Position numbers and translations under genes: made by a program. From QAMX01 sp964448855 (GTDB lineage: Bacteria; Bacillota; Clostridia; Oscillospirales; QAMX01), in contig CAYUXI010000008.1 in assembly GCA_964448855.1 (NCBI GenBank), positions 1 to 64,000 on the forward strand: DNA of 64,000 nucleotides, given 5' to 3'. Shown piece after piece: positions 35,978-44,663 of the stretch. Within the stretch, counting starts at the first letter, position 1. Every line of letters begins with the position of its first letter. Below the pieces are notes generated by a model that was not told the DNA's origin, made no database searches, and saw nothing but the letters and a program-made list of their open reading frames with translations.

Positions 35978-36496
35978 ATCCCGAAAAACGAGCATATGAT
36001 CAACGCGGAAATCCGCGACCCTTCCGTCCGTCTCATTGACGAAAACGGTGAACAGAAGGGTGTCGTCACCAATGCTGCGGCACAGGCTGCTGCGCGGAAT
36101 GCCGGACTCGATCTGGTCAAAATCGCGCCGAACGCCGTTCCGCCCGTCTGCAAAATCATGGACTACGGCAAGTTTAAGTTTGAGCAGGCCAAGAAGCTGC
36201 GTGAAACCCGCAAAAATCAGAACGTCGTTGACGTTCGCGAGGTCCGCCTGAGCGTCGGCATCGGCGCCCATGACTACGACTTCAAGCTGCGCAGTGCGCT
36301 CAAATTCCTCGCCGATGGTGACAAGGTCAAGGTTTCCATCCGCTTCCGCGGCCGCGAAATGACGCATACCGACCTCGGTACCGCGCTGTTGAACCGTTTC
36401 GCAGAAGATTGCGGAGAAGTCGGAGCCGTTGAAAAGCCGGCCAAGCTCGAAGGGCGTCAGATGAGCCTGATCATCGCTTCCAAACCCGGCAAATAA
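35978..36496 (+). CDS. infC: Translation initiation factor IF-3, AUC start codon
   Basis: The 172-residue protein matches IF-3 throughout: MINAEIRDPSVRLIDENGEQ, then MDYGKFKFEQAKK in the linker and VKVSIRFRGREMTH in the C-terminal domain. The perfect GGAGGT at 35965-35970 is 7 bases before an ATC codon at 35978. The nearest ATG (35996) is 25 bases away from it, too far. IF-3 rejects non-AUG starts, so a rare start codon lets it repress its own translation, as with AUU in E. coli infC. It is followed by rpmI and rplT. Confidence 0.95.
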   Translation: MPKNEHMINAEIRDPSVRLIDENGEQKGVVTNAAAQAAARNAGLDLVKIAPNAVPPVCKIMDYGKFKFEQAKKLRETRKNQNVVDVREVRLSVGIGAHDYDFKLRSALKFLADGDKVKVSIRFRGREMTHTDLGTALLNRFAEDCGEVGAVEKPAKLEGRQMSLIIASKPGK

Positions 36497-36559
36497 TGAC
36501 CGCTGTGCGCCGAAGCGCGCCACCCGGCCATGCTTGACATATGAAAGGAGTCAACAACC

Positions 36560-36757
36560 ATGCCCAAGTTAAAATCCCGTTCCAGTGCAAAAAAACGCTT
36601 TGCGTTTACCAAAAATGGCAAAGTTAAGCGCAAGCAGGCGCTTAGAAACCACATCCTGACCCATAAGAGCACCAAGAAAAAGAGAACTCTGCGTCAGCAG
36701 GCGTATGCGTCCGAGGCCAACGCGCCCGCCATCAAAAAGATGCTCCCCTACGCGTAA
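36560..36757 (+). CDS. rpmI: 50S ribosomal protein L35
   Basis: The 65-residue, very basic protein begins MPKLKSRSSAKKRF and has HILTHKSTKKKR, both standard for bL35. AAAGGAG lies about 10 bases before the ATG. It is the second gene of the infC operon, 63 bases after infC. Confidence 0.98.
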   Translation: MPKLKSRSSAKKRFAFTKNGKVKRKQALRNHILTHKSTKKKRTLRQQAYASEANAPAIKKMLPYA

Positions 36758-36798
36758 GGGGTCGGCCTGCACGATTGTTTTGAAAGGATTGAACAGAT

Positions 36799-37152
36799 AT
36801 GGCAAGAATTAAGGGCGCTATGATGACCCGCAAGAGAAGAAACAAGACGCTTCGCCTCGCCAAGGGCTATTGGGGCGCAAAATCCAAGCATTTTAAGATG
36901 GCCAACCAGGCCGTCATGAAGTCCCTGAAATACGCATACGTCGGCCGTCGCCTGAAAAAGCGTGACTTCCGCCGCCTGTGGATTACCCGGATTTCCGCCG
37001 GCTGCAAAGCCAATGATATCAACTACTCCCGCTTCATCAACGGCCTGAAGAGAGCGAACATCTCGCTGAACCGCAAGGTGCTGGCCGACCTGGCTCACAG
37101 CGATCCGGCTGCCTTCACCAAGCTGGTGGAAGCTGCCAAGGCTGCTCTGTAA
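36799..37152 (+). CDS. rplT: 50S ribosomal protein L20
   Basis: The 117-residue protein is a full bL20 (MARIKGAMMTRKRRNKTLRLAKGY, ending KLVEAAKAAL). It assembles early onto 23S rRNA and, in Firmicutes, represses its own operon through the infC leader. AAAGGA precedes the ATG. A strong terminator follows. Confidence 0.98.
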   Translation: MARIKGAMMTRKRRNKTLRLAKGYWGAKSKHFKMANQAVMKSLKYAYVGRRLKKRDFRRLWITRISAGCKANDINYSRFINGLKRANISLNRKVLADLAHSDPAAFTKLVEAAKAAL

Positions 37153-37176
37153 GCTGCTTTTTCGCGTTCCCGTTCA

Positions 37177-37209
37177 ACGGGCGGAATCCAACGATTCCGC
37201 CCGTTTTTT
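37177..37209 (+). terminator. Terminator of the infC-rpmI-rplT operon
   Basis: ACGGGCGGAATC pairs with GATTCCGCCCGT around a 4-base loop and runs into six T residues, 25 bases past rplT. Confidence 0.93.
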
Positions 37210-37278
37210 GTCGGCTTCGCCACCTGTCTGCCATTTCGCACCCATCCGTATTTTTTTCGATTTTCCGGAAATTTCCTC

Positions 37279-37308
37279 TTGCATGGAGAACCCCTTTTAT
37301 GTTATAAT
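37279..37308 (+). promoter_or_regulatory. Promoter of the vWA surface protein gene
   Basis: TTGCAT (37279-37284) and TATAAT (37303-37308) are 18 bases apart, 86 bases before the ATG. Confidence 0.65.
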
Positions 37309-37394
37309 GTTACCACTGCAAGGTTGGAAAAAACCGCATTTGGCGCGATTTTCCTTCCCTTTATTATCGTTTCATTAGGAAAGGATGACATGCT

Positions 37395-39875
37395 ATGAAA
37401 TTGAATCACCGCTCTCTTCGGCGTGTCCTGGCGTTGGCGCTTTCGCTCCTGCTGGCGCTGACCCCCACCCTCTCCGGCGGCGTTCTCGCCAGCGGAGAGC
37501 CGGAGACGCCGAGAGAAACCGTTCAGAATAGTGACCCTGTTTTCTTCGACGCGAACGGCGCAGAAGTCAGCAGCGCCGACGATATTACAACCGGCGGCGT
37601 GATGCTTTCGAAAACCGCCGCACCCGTCGAAGGCGATCCGTATTCCTTCGATATTACACTGACCGTTGCGGCAGAGGGTATCTCCAAACCGGCACCCAAG
37701 GCCAACATCGTCCTCGTGCTCGACGGCTCCAGCTCGATGAATGACCGGGATACCAATCCCAGCTGCGGCAAGGGACTGCATCGGCATAGTAGCGGTTGCT
37801 ACGATCTCGAAAACTATCATTGTGGCAAAGAACCGCATACGCATAATAAAAACTGTCCGACCTGTGGAAAGGTAGAACACGAACATAATTTAGGGTGCTT
37901 GCTCTTTGGTTGTGATCAGTTCGAGCACAAGCATACAGCAGCCTGCTACGAGGACACGGACATCGAACACACCCATACAAATGCCTGCCGTCTGAAATGT
38001 GGACAAGAAGAACACGGTAGATACCCCTCCTTCATGTCCAATACTCTTGTACACCTCAGCAGCTGTTATCAATCCCGCGCCGCCTCCGCAATGCAGGCCG
38101 CCGAGGACATGATCTCCGCCTTCCTGAAGGCTAACATTTCCGCCAACCTCGCCGTCGTCGGCTTCGGTAACGTCGCTGATTGCTCTCTGCCACTGACCCC
38201 GTTGACCGAGGAAAACCGCTCGGATTTCAGCGACGCAATTGACAAAGCGCTGACCATTGGCACCAATGTCGGCACCAATATGGAACAGGGCATCGTCAAA
38301 GCCTCCGAGCTGCTGTCTGAAAAGACCGGCGAACAGAATTTCATCATCGTCATCAGCGACGGTGAACCGACCCTCTATGGCACCAAACCGAATGGTGACG
38401 GTGGCATTATGGACGATGCCACCGAAACGGCCACCAAGAATGCTGCAACCGCGGCCAAAAGTAAGGCCACGCTCTACGGTGTCGCCTTTACGCAGGACAT
38501 CGACATCATGAAAACGATGTTTGCCCCCAACTACTACACCGCGACCAACGCTGCTGATTTGGAAAGCAAGCTCGTCAACTCGATTGCCAAATCCATCACC
38601 ACTTCGATCTCCGGTGTCATTTCGGATACCATGAGCGGCTACGTCGATTATGTCGAGCTCGCCACAGACACGGACGCGGATGTCGCAGCCACCGTCAGCT
38701 ATGACGCAGCCGAAAAGGCTCTGAACTGGAACCCGGGCGACCTTTCCGTCCCGCAATCCATCACCTATCGCGTCACGCTGAATGCGACATATGATGCGAA
38801 GAACAGCTACGATTTCGTGGACGCCAACAGTGGCGCTACGCTGACCTTTACAGGTGCTGACCAGAGTGAACACACGGTTTCCTTCCCGGTTCCGAAGGTC
38901 TCTGCCCCGCTGTACAAAGTCACCTATCAGTGGGCAGCGGGTTCTGCTACACCGGACGGCGCTACGCTCCCCACAGACAGCAACGTTTACCGCAAAGGTG
39001 CTGAGTTTACAGTTTCCACGGAAAATTATGCAGCTTTGACCGATTACACCTTCAGCGGTTGGGACATTCTGAGCGGTGTCGAGAACGACAAGGTGACCGG
39101 CGACATTACGGTAGAAGGTTCCCTGACGAAGAAGGCCACACCGCCTACACCGGGCGAAACGGATGCACCGAGCAACAAGCTCACCTATGTCGTCAAGTAT
39201 TATCACGATTCCGTCGCACTTACCAACTACATCGATGAGGTCAATGGCGATGCTGTTGAATCAGGGACGGATGTCGAAAGCCTGATTGACAAGAACGCCC
39301 ACAAACCGGTCGACGCCAACAACCGCACCTACGAAGACGGCGTCATTGACACTGCTTCCTCCACTGTGATTACAGAAGACGGTCAGGTCATCAACGTCGT
39401 TTACAAGAGCAAGGCGACTGAGACAACCACCGGAGAATCCACAACCTCCAAAGCAGACGAATCCACATCCACTCCGACCGATTCCTCGACCGAGTCCACA
39501 ACCACCAAGGCCACCACGACCTCTGCGACCACCACGGAAGGCACCTCCAACGAGCCGCCGGTTACCTCCACGAGTGAGCCGCCGGTTGCAACATCCGAAC
39601 CGGCAACCACGACCGAACCGGCGACGTCCGATTCCTCCGACGTGAGCGCGGTCACGACCGCACCGTCCGAGTCGTCTGACGGCTCGACCGAGGCTCCGTC
39701 CGAAACGACACCGGACGCTCCGGACGCTCCGATCGCTCCGGTTGACCCGGATGTCCCGGACACGAGCGACACGAACCACACCACGCTGTTCGCCGCGATG
39801 GCGGTGCTGTCGGCCATGGGGCTGCTGGTGCTGCTGCTGAACGCACTGAACACGCGGAAATCCCGCAAAAAGTAA
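37395..39875 (+). CDS. Wall-anchored von Willebrand factor A surface protein with inserted Cys/His repeats
   Basis: The 826-residue protein has a signal peptide (1-33) and a vWA domain whose MIDAS motif DGSSS is at 110-114. Straight after it, residues about 117-226 are a Cys/His-rich insert with five clear copies and one degenerate copy of CGxxxHxHxxxC (11 Cys). The vWA fold then resumes (AASAMQAAEDMISAF, VVISDGEPTLYG). Beta-rich and MucBP-like segments follow (YVVKYYHDSVALTNYI), then a Thr/Ser/Glu-rich stalk (about 675-790). The C terminus is a sorting signal: VPDTSD, hydrophobic helix, basic RKSRKK. The sortase gene is next. The insert's codons are visibly AT-richer than the rest. It is probably an adhesin or pilin-like surface protein. 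Confidence 0.9.
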   Translation: MKLNHRSLRRVLALALSLLLALTPTLSGGVLASGEPETPRETVQNSDPVFFDANGAEVSSADDITTGGVMLSKTAAPVEGDPYSFDITLTVAAEGISKPAPKANIVLVLDGSSSMNDRDTNPSCGKGLHRHSSGCYDLENYHCGKEPHTHNKNCPTCGKVEHEHNLGCLLFGCDQFEHKHTAACYEDTDIEHTHTNACRLKCGQEEHGRYPSFMSNTLVHLSSCYQSRAASAMQAAEDMISAFLKANISANLAVVGFGNVADCSLPLTPLTEENRSDFSDAIDKALTIGTNVGTNMEQGIVKASELLSEKTGEQNFIIVISDGEPTLYGTKPNGDGGIMDDATETATKNAATAAKSKATLYGVAFTQDIDIMKTMFAPNYYTATNAADLESKLVNSIAKSITTSISGVISDTMSGYVDYVELATDTDADVAATVSYDAAEKALNWNPGDLSVPQSITYRVTLNATYDAKNSYDFVDANSGATLTFTGADQSEHTVSFPVPKVSAPLYKVTYQWAAGSATPDGATLPTDSNVYRKGAEFTVSTENYAALTDYTFSGWDILSGVENDKVTGDITVEGSLTKKATPPTPGETDAPSNKLTYVVKYYHDSVALTNYIDEVNGDAVESGTDVESLIDKNAHKPVDANNRTYEDGVIDTASSTVITEDGQVINVVYKSKATETTTGESTTSKADESTSTPTDSSTESTTTKATTTSATTTEGTSNEPPVTSTSEPPVATSEPATTTEPATSDSSDVSAVTTAPSESSDGSTEAPSETTPDAPDAPIAPVDPDVPDTSDTNHTTLFAAMAVLSAMGLLVLLLNALNTRKSRKK
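37743..38072 (+). repeat. Coding Cys/His repeat block inside the vWA gene
   Basis: Roughly 330 bases encode successive CGxxxHxHxxxC units: CGKGLHRHSSGC, CGKEPHTHNKNC, CGKVEHEHNLGC, CDQFEHKHTAAC, IEHTHTNAC, and a last, stretched copy ending LVHLSSC. Base composition drops towards AT compared with the flanking vWA codons. The spacing suggests metal binding or disulfides. Confidence 0.85.
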
Positions 39876-39903
39876 ACCATTTCGCTGATTGACCGCATCA
39901 TTC

Positions 39904-39946
39904 CCGGCCGACAGGCGCCCTCCGGATGCCTGTCGGCCGGATTCTT
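39904..39946 (+). terminator. Hairpin between the surface protein and sortase genes
   Basis: CCGGCCGACAGGC pairs with GCCTGTCGGCCGG, followed by ATTCTTCT. The weak T-run suggests a partial terminator that would lower sortase expression relative to its substrate. Confidence 0.6.
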
Positions 39947-39968
39947 CTCAGAGACAGGAGGTCTGATG

Positions 39969-40835
39969 ATGCAGATTCGCAAATCCGTCCGCACGGTGCT
40001 GGCCATTCTGCTGGCCGCCGTTTTCTGCTATTCCGTTGTCCGGTTGATCGGCATCTGGCGCATCTACAGCCGGAACGAAGCCATCTATGATCAGGCCGTT
40101 GACCGCTTCCTCATGACGAACGCCACCGCATCAACCATCGAATCGACCAGCGCACCGACTGCATCCACACCGCCGACCGCATCGACGCCTCCGGCATCGG
40201 AGCCGGGTACCGATGCCACGTCCGCATCGACAACCGAGCCGCCCGCCACAACGACTGAGCCGCCCGTTGCGCCCGATGAGCCGGATTTTGTGCCGAATTG
40301 GGCGGCGCTGGCCGCCGTCAACCCGGACATTCTCGCCTGGATTTGGCAGCCGGGCACCGCCATCCACTACCCCGTGCTGCAGGGCGTGGACAATGCGCAG
40401 TACCTCCGCACGACCTATGACGGGCAGTCCAGCCGTCTGGGCAGCATTTTTCTCGATTACCGGTCGAGCCTTTCGGCGCGGAACCCGATCATCTACGGGC
40501 ACAACGCCGGGAACGGCAAAATGTTCGCCTCGCTGTCGCGCTATCGGGAGCGCTCCTACTGGGAGGCGCACCCCTATATCTTCCTGCTGACGCCGGACGG
40601 CTGGGCGAAATACGCGATTTTCGCCTTCTATGAGACGTCCACCACCGGCAACGCCTACACCTTCACCTTCGCCGATGACGAAGCGTACAGCGCGTATCTC
40701 ACCGAAATCCAGCTGCGCAGCGCCTACGCGACCGGCATTTCCGTCGGCGTGGAGGACGACATCCTCACGCTCTCCACCTGCACCAACACCGGGAAGACGC
40801 GGCGCTATGTCGTCCATGCGCGGCGGGTTGTCTGA
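39969..40835 (+). CDS. srtB: Class B sortase
   Basis: The 288-residue transpeptidase has an N-terminal membrane anchor (residues 7-30), a linker rich in Thr, Ser and Pro (about 53-102), and a class B sortase domain. That domain carries catalytic His178 in IIYGHNAG, Cys271 in LTLSTCTNTG, and Arg278 or Arg279 in KTRRYVV. It should attach the neighbouring vWA protein to the wall by its VPDTS signal. The second of two adjacent ATG codons is preferred (AGGAGG 7 bases upstream). The long linker is unusual; most SrtB proteins have only a short spacer. Confidence 0.93.
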   Translation: MQIRKSVRTVLAILLAAVFCYSVVRLIGIWRIYSRNEAIYDQAVDRFLMTNATASTIESTSAPTASTPPTASTPPASEPGTDATSASTTEPPATTTEPPVAPDEPDFVPNWAALAAVNPDILAWIWQPGTAIHYPVLQGVDNAQYLRTTYDGQSSRLGSIFLDYRSSLSARNPIIYGHNAGNGKMFASLSRYRERSYWEAHPYIFLLTPDGWAKYAIFAFYETSTTGNAYTFTFADDEAYSAYLTEIQLRSAYATGISVGVEDDILTLSTCTNTGKTRRYVVHARRVV

Positions 40836-40851
40836 AGCCCCGATTTTGCCG

Positions 40852-40887
40852 AGCCCCATGCGTTTTCGAGCGCATGGGGCTTTTTTG
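40852..40887 (+). terminator. Terminator of the surface protein-sortase unit
   Basis: AGCCCCATGCG pairs with CGCATGGGGCT and runs into TTTTTT, 17 bases past the sortase stop. Confidence 0.92.
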
Positions 40888-40927
40888 CGCGGTCGGTCTC
40901 CGGATTCCGGCCGTTCGAATTTCCCTC

Positions 40928-40956
40928 TTGAAAATGTTTGCCCGGCGTAGTATAAT
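40928..40956 (+). promoter_or_regulatory. Promoter of the lipoprotein-two-component operon
   Basis: TTGAAA (40928-40933) and TATAAT (40951-40956) have a 17-base spacer, 102 bases before the lipoprotein ATG. Confidence 0.85.
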
Positions 40957-41058
40957 AATGTTGGATTATATGATGGGGAAGCTTTTTTCTTTTCCCGTCT
41001 GCGGCGGCCAACTGCGCTTGGACGGCTGCTGAATTTCGACTGAAAGGGGTGCCTGCGG

Positions 41059-42414
41059 ATGCGCCGGCTGTTGCTTGTCTGGTTGTCGGTTTGTCTTGCC
41101 TTCGGGTTGTCCGGCTGTATCACGCTGGATAGCTCCGACCTGCTGACGCTGCCGGAAATTTCTCCGGGGCACAAGCAGCTTCTGCGGCTGATCAACGCGG
41201 AAACTGCGTCCGACGGCTGGACGACTGCGAACCCGATCGCCGGTGAGAACCGGCTGACCATGCAATTCGTCGATTTCTTTGGGGATGGGATTCCCGAAGC
41301 CGTCGCTTTTTTCCGGAATTCGAAAACGCTCCAGCTCCGCACGGCGCTGTACGCCAGAACCGGTGCTTCGAGCTATACGCCGCTCTGCTCCTTTGACCTG
41401 ACGGGCGACCAGTTCCAGCGAATCGACTACGCCGACCTGAACGGGGACGGCGGCATGGAGCTGCTTGTCAGCATCCGCCTCGACACCGCCGCCGTTTATG
41501 AGCTGCACGTGTTTGCGCTGCAAAACAGTACCGCGGTGGAGCTGCTGACCACCACCTATACCGATCTGGCCGTTTTCGACCTGGACGGGGACGGCGGCTG
41601 CGACATTCTGACCATCAACGCCTCTGAATCGTGCGCGGAGCTGTTTTCCGCCGACGGGCAAGCGATTGTCAGCCGCGGCACCGCACCGCTCAGCGCGGAG
41701 GTACGCGCACCGTCCTCCGTTCAGACCGGGTATCTGAACGAGTCAATGCCCGCCGTCATTGCGGACGGCACCTTCACCGATGCAACCGGCACGGCGCGGT
41801 ACCTGTCCGATGTGTTCGTCTGCGAGCCGGGCGGCTCGCTGGTCAACCTCTCCTACGCGGAGATTTTCCACCAGAGCTTTGAAACACAGCGCACCGTCTC
41901 CTATCCGTTCTCCGATTCGGATTTTGACGGTTTTCTCGAATTCCCGATTGCCATTCCGCAGGCCGACCCGCTCATGATGGGGCAGTACGTCCGGTGGTAT
42001 GGCTACCGCGCCGACGGGAGCATTCTCGCCAAGTCCGACACCTACCATTTTTCCGACGGCTCCTGGTATTTCCTGATGCCGGACGAGTGGCGCGACACCG
42101 TGCAAATCCGGGAAATCAGCACAAACGGCTGCACGGGCGTTCTGTTCACCTATGAAGTCGGCGGCCTGCCGCAGGAGCTGCTGACGCTGTATCTGTGTTC
42201 CTCGGAGGACGCGCTCCGCAGCATTGATGTGGAGGGCATTTCCGCCACCTTTGAATACCGCGATATCCTGTACGCCATCCGTCTGCCGCGGAAGCTGTCG
42301 GGCGTTGTCCCGTCCGGGCTGTACCTCGCCGATGTGGATGACGTGATGGAACGCATTGTCTTTCACACCACGTCCGGCGATGTCATCCGCGCATCGCGTC
42401 TGTCTCGCGGATAA
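41059..42414 (+). CDS. Lipoprotein with calcium-loop/FG-GAP-like repeats, upstream of a two-component system
   Basis: The 451-residue protein has a lipobox (GLSGC) and repeated acidic loops: FFGDGIPEAV, DLNGDGGMELLV, DLDGDGGCDILT and DSDFDGFLEFPI. These resemble FG-GAP/EF-hand-like blades of a beta-propeller and may bind calcium. A C-terminal domain of about 200 residues is not recognised. AAAGGGG lies upstream of the ATG. Only 32 bases separate it from the response regulator gene, so it may be an extracellular sensor or co-regulated partner of that system. Confidence 0.82.
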   Translation: MRRLLLVWLSVCLAFGLSGCITLDSSDLLTLPEISPGHKQLLRLINAETASDGWTTANPIAGENRLTMQFVDFFGDGIPEAVAFFRNSKTLQLRTALYARTGASSYTPLCSFDLTGDQFQRIDYADLNGDGGMELLVSIRLDTAAVYELHVFALQNSTAVELLTTTYTDLAVFDLDGDGGCDILTINASESCAELFSADGQAIVSRGTAPLSAEVRAPSSVQTGYLNESMPAVIADGTFTDATGTARYLSDVFVCEPGGSLVNLSYAEIFHQSFETQRTVSYPFSDSDFDGFLEFPIAIPQADPLMMGQYVRWYGYRADGSILAKSDTYHFSDGSWYFLMPDEWRDTVQIREISTNGCTGVLFTYEVGGLPQELLTLYLCSSEDALRSIDVEGISATFEYRDILYAIRLPRKLSGVVPSGLYLADVDDVMERIVFHTTSGDVIRASRLSRG

Positions 42415-42446
42415 GCGCGCCGGATACGAGAGAACAGGGAGGTTTT

Positions 42447-43145
42447 ATGAAACGCGTTTTGATTCTGGAAGATGAACCCGCCATCAGCGAATTTATCGAA
42501 ATCAATCTGCTTCGTGCGGGCTATGACGTCCTGACCGCCTCCACCGGCGAACAGGCGCTGGAGCTGGTCGCCGCCAACGAGGATCTCACCATCGCCCTGC
42601 TCGACGTCATGTTGCCCGGCATTGACGGGTTTGAGGTCTGCCGGAAAATCCGGGAAATGGGGCGCTCCATGGGCATCATCATGCTGTCGGCGCGCTCACA
42701 GGAAATGGATAAGGTCACCGGCCTGATGATCGGCGCGGATGACTACGTCCCCAAGCCGTTTTCGCCGACGGAGCTTGTGCTGCGCGTGGATGCTTTGGCG
42801 CGGCGCGTCCAGTCCGCGCCGGACGTCGCCATCACGCCGATGGTCGAAACGATCGTCTCCGGCGATTTTCGCCTTGATCTCCGCAGCCGCACACTGACCA
42901 AACGCGGCACGCTGATCGATCTGACGCAGATTGAATTTGTCATCATCCGCTATTTCTTTGAAAATCGCAACAAAGCGCTCTCGCGTGAGGAAATCCTGAA
43001 CGCCGTCTGGGGCAGCGATTATCTCGGTGAGCCGAAGATCGTCGATGTCAATATCCGCCGCCTCCGTCTCAAGATCGAAGACGATCCGGCCAACCCGACC
43101 CGCCTGCTGTCCGTCCGCGGGTACGGGTATAAGTGGATGGACTGA
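42447..43145 (+). CDS. OmpR/PhoB-type response regulator
   Basis: The 232-residue protein has a receiver domain with the acidic pocket (LEDEP), phosphoacceptor Asp53 in LLDVMLPG, the Thr/Ser switch at MLSAR, and Lys in KPFSPTEL. A winged-helix DNA-binding domain (about 130-232) ends in VRGYGYKW. GGGAGG lies about 7 bases before the ATG. It is the partner of the kinase encoded 55 bases downstream. Confidence 0.96.
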   Translation: MKRVLILEDEPAISEFIEINLLRAGYDVLTASTGEQALELVAANEDLTIALLDVMLPGIDGFEVCRKIREMGRSMGIIMLSARSQEMDKVTGLMIGADDYVPKPFSPTELVLRVDALARRVQSAPDVAITPMVETIVSGDFRLDLRSRTLTKRGTLIDLTQIEFVIIRYFFENRNKALSREEILNAVWGSDYLGEPKIVDVNIRRLRLKIEDDPANPTRLLSVRGYGYKWMD

Positions 43146-43200
43146 GCGCATACCGCTTGCACAATACCTGACAATCACCTGATGGAAGGGAGGGAATCGC

Positions 43201-44616
43201 ATGGCGCATTTTCGCGGCATCAAGCGCCGCTGGGTCACCAACAACCTGGTGCCGATCATTTTGATTCTGCTGGTCGCCGTTCTGGCCTTTTCGGCAGCCG
43301 TCACCTATTTTTACAGCAACAACCTGTCCAGCCAGCTCATTACCCGCGTCAACGCAAGCGCCGTGCTGTTCCAGACCTACATCAACAGGTCGGAGAGCGA
43401 ATTCTATACCGGCGCACGCCGCTACACCGAGGAATTCGTGGACAAGGACAAGATGGAGTTTGAGGTCATCGGCATCAACGGCTATGTCATCTGCTCCTCC
43501 TCGTCGGACATTCTGACCGGCTTCTGCCCCGGCACGCCGGACGTCGCTGATGCGCTGTCCACCCAGTCCACCCGCGCCTTTTCCGGGCGCGACAGCTTGA
43601 CCGGTGAGCGCGTCATGTCGGTTTCGTCGCCGGTCTACCTGGCCAACGGTGAGCTGATCGGCGCGATTCGCTACGTCACCGGCCTGTCTGCCGTCGAGCA
43701 GCGCGTGACGCAGATGATTCTGTCCGCATTCGCCGCGGCGGCGCTCATTTTCCTGTTCGTTCTGGCCTCCAACCGCTACTTTCTCCGCTCCATCGTCAGC
43801 CCCATCCGCGAAATCAACGAGACGACCAAGCGCATCGCCGCCGGGGAATACGGCGTCACCATTGAGAAAAAGCGGAACGATGAGATCGGCGAGCTGGCCG
43901 ATTCCATCAACTTCATGGCGAGCGAGACGCAGCGCAGCATCATGATGAAGAACGACTTCATTTCATCTGTCTCCCATGAGCTGCGCACCCCTCTGACCGC
44001 CATCAACGGCTGGACAGAGACGCTCCTGCAATCCGAAGGGCTGGACAAGATTGAGCAGCGCGGCCTGTCGGTCATTCTGCGCGAATCGAACCGCCTGCGC
44101 GAGCTGGTGGAGGAGCTGCTGGATTTCTCCCGCATCGAGTCCGGCCGACTGGTCATCAACCGCACGGCGATGGATCTCCGCGCCGAGCTGGAGGACACGA
44201 TTCTCATGTTTGAGCAGCGCCTGCAGCAGGATCAGCTGCACGTTGTCTATACCGACTGCTGCGGCAGCGAGGTCACCATTCAAGGCGACCGCTCCCGCCT
44301 GCGGCAGGTTTTCGTCAACATCATCGACAATGCGCGCAAATATTCGCCGCCGAACGCCTCGATCGACGTTCAGCTCGAATGCCGTGGCGACCAGGCCGCC
44401 GTTGTGATCGCCGATCACGGCACCGGCATTTCCGCAACGGATTTGCCGCACGTCAAGCAGAAATTTTACAAGGGCAACGCAAACAAACCCGGCAGCGGAA
44501 TCGGGCTGGCCGTCAGCGACGAAATCGTCCAGATGCACGGCGGCGAGCTGCTGATTGACAGCGAGGAGGGAACCGGCACCACCGTGACGATTCTGCTCCC
44601 GCTGGAAAAGCGCTGA
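43201..44616 (+). CDS. Sensor histidine kinase
   Basis: The 471-residue membrane kinase has two transmembrane helices (about 18-41 and 172-195) around a sensory domain of about 130 residues. HAMP, HisKA with phosphorylated His259 (SVSHELRTPL) and a HATPase domain (NIIDNARKYSPP, DHGTGIS, GSGIGLAVSDEI) follow. The order resembles the PhoR/WalK group. GGAAGGGAGG precedes the ATG. The ligand is unknown; the lipoprotein encoded first in the operon is a candidate input. Confidence 0.96.
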   Translation: MAHFRGIKRRWVTNNLVPIILILLVAVLAFSAAVTYFYSNNLSSQLITRVNASAVLFQTYINRSESEFYTGARRYTEEFVDKDKMEFEVIGINGYVICSSSSDILTGFCPGTPDVADALSTQSTRAFSGRDSLTGERVMSVSSPVYLANGELIGAIRYVTGLSAVEQRVTQMILSAFAAAALIFLFVLASNRYFLRSIVSPIREINETTKRIAAGEYGVTIEKKRNDEIGELADSINFMASETQRSIMMKNDFISSVSHELRTPLTAINGWTETLLQSEGLDKIEQRGLSVILRESNRLRELVEELLDFSRIESGRLVINRTAMDLRAELEDTILMFEQRLQQDQLHVVYTDCCGSEVTIQGDRSRLRQVFVNIIDNARKYSPPNASIDVQLECRGDQAAVVIADHGTGISATDLPHVKQKFYKGNANKPGSGIGLAVSDEIVQMHGGELLIDSEEGTGTTVTILLPLEKR

Positions 44617-44663
44617 GCGGGTATTGGATATTTTAGAGTTTTAGAACCGGAGGAAATCAATCA

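Noticed and set aside
35996..36496. ATG at 35996 as infC start
   Set aside because: The only strong ribosome site (35965-35970) is 25 bases upstream of it but 7 bases from the ATC at 35978.
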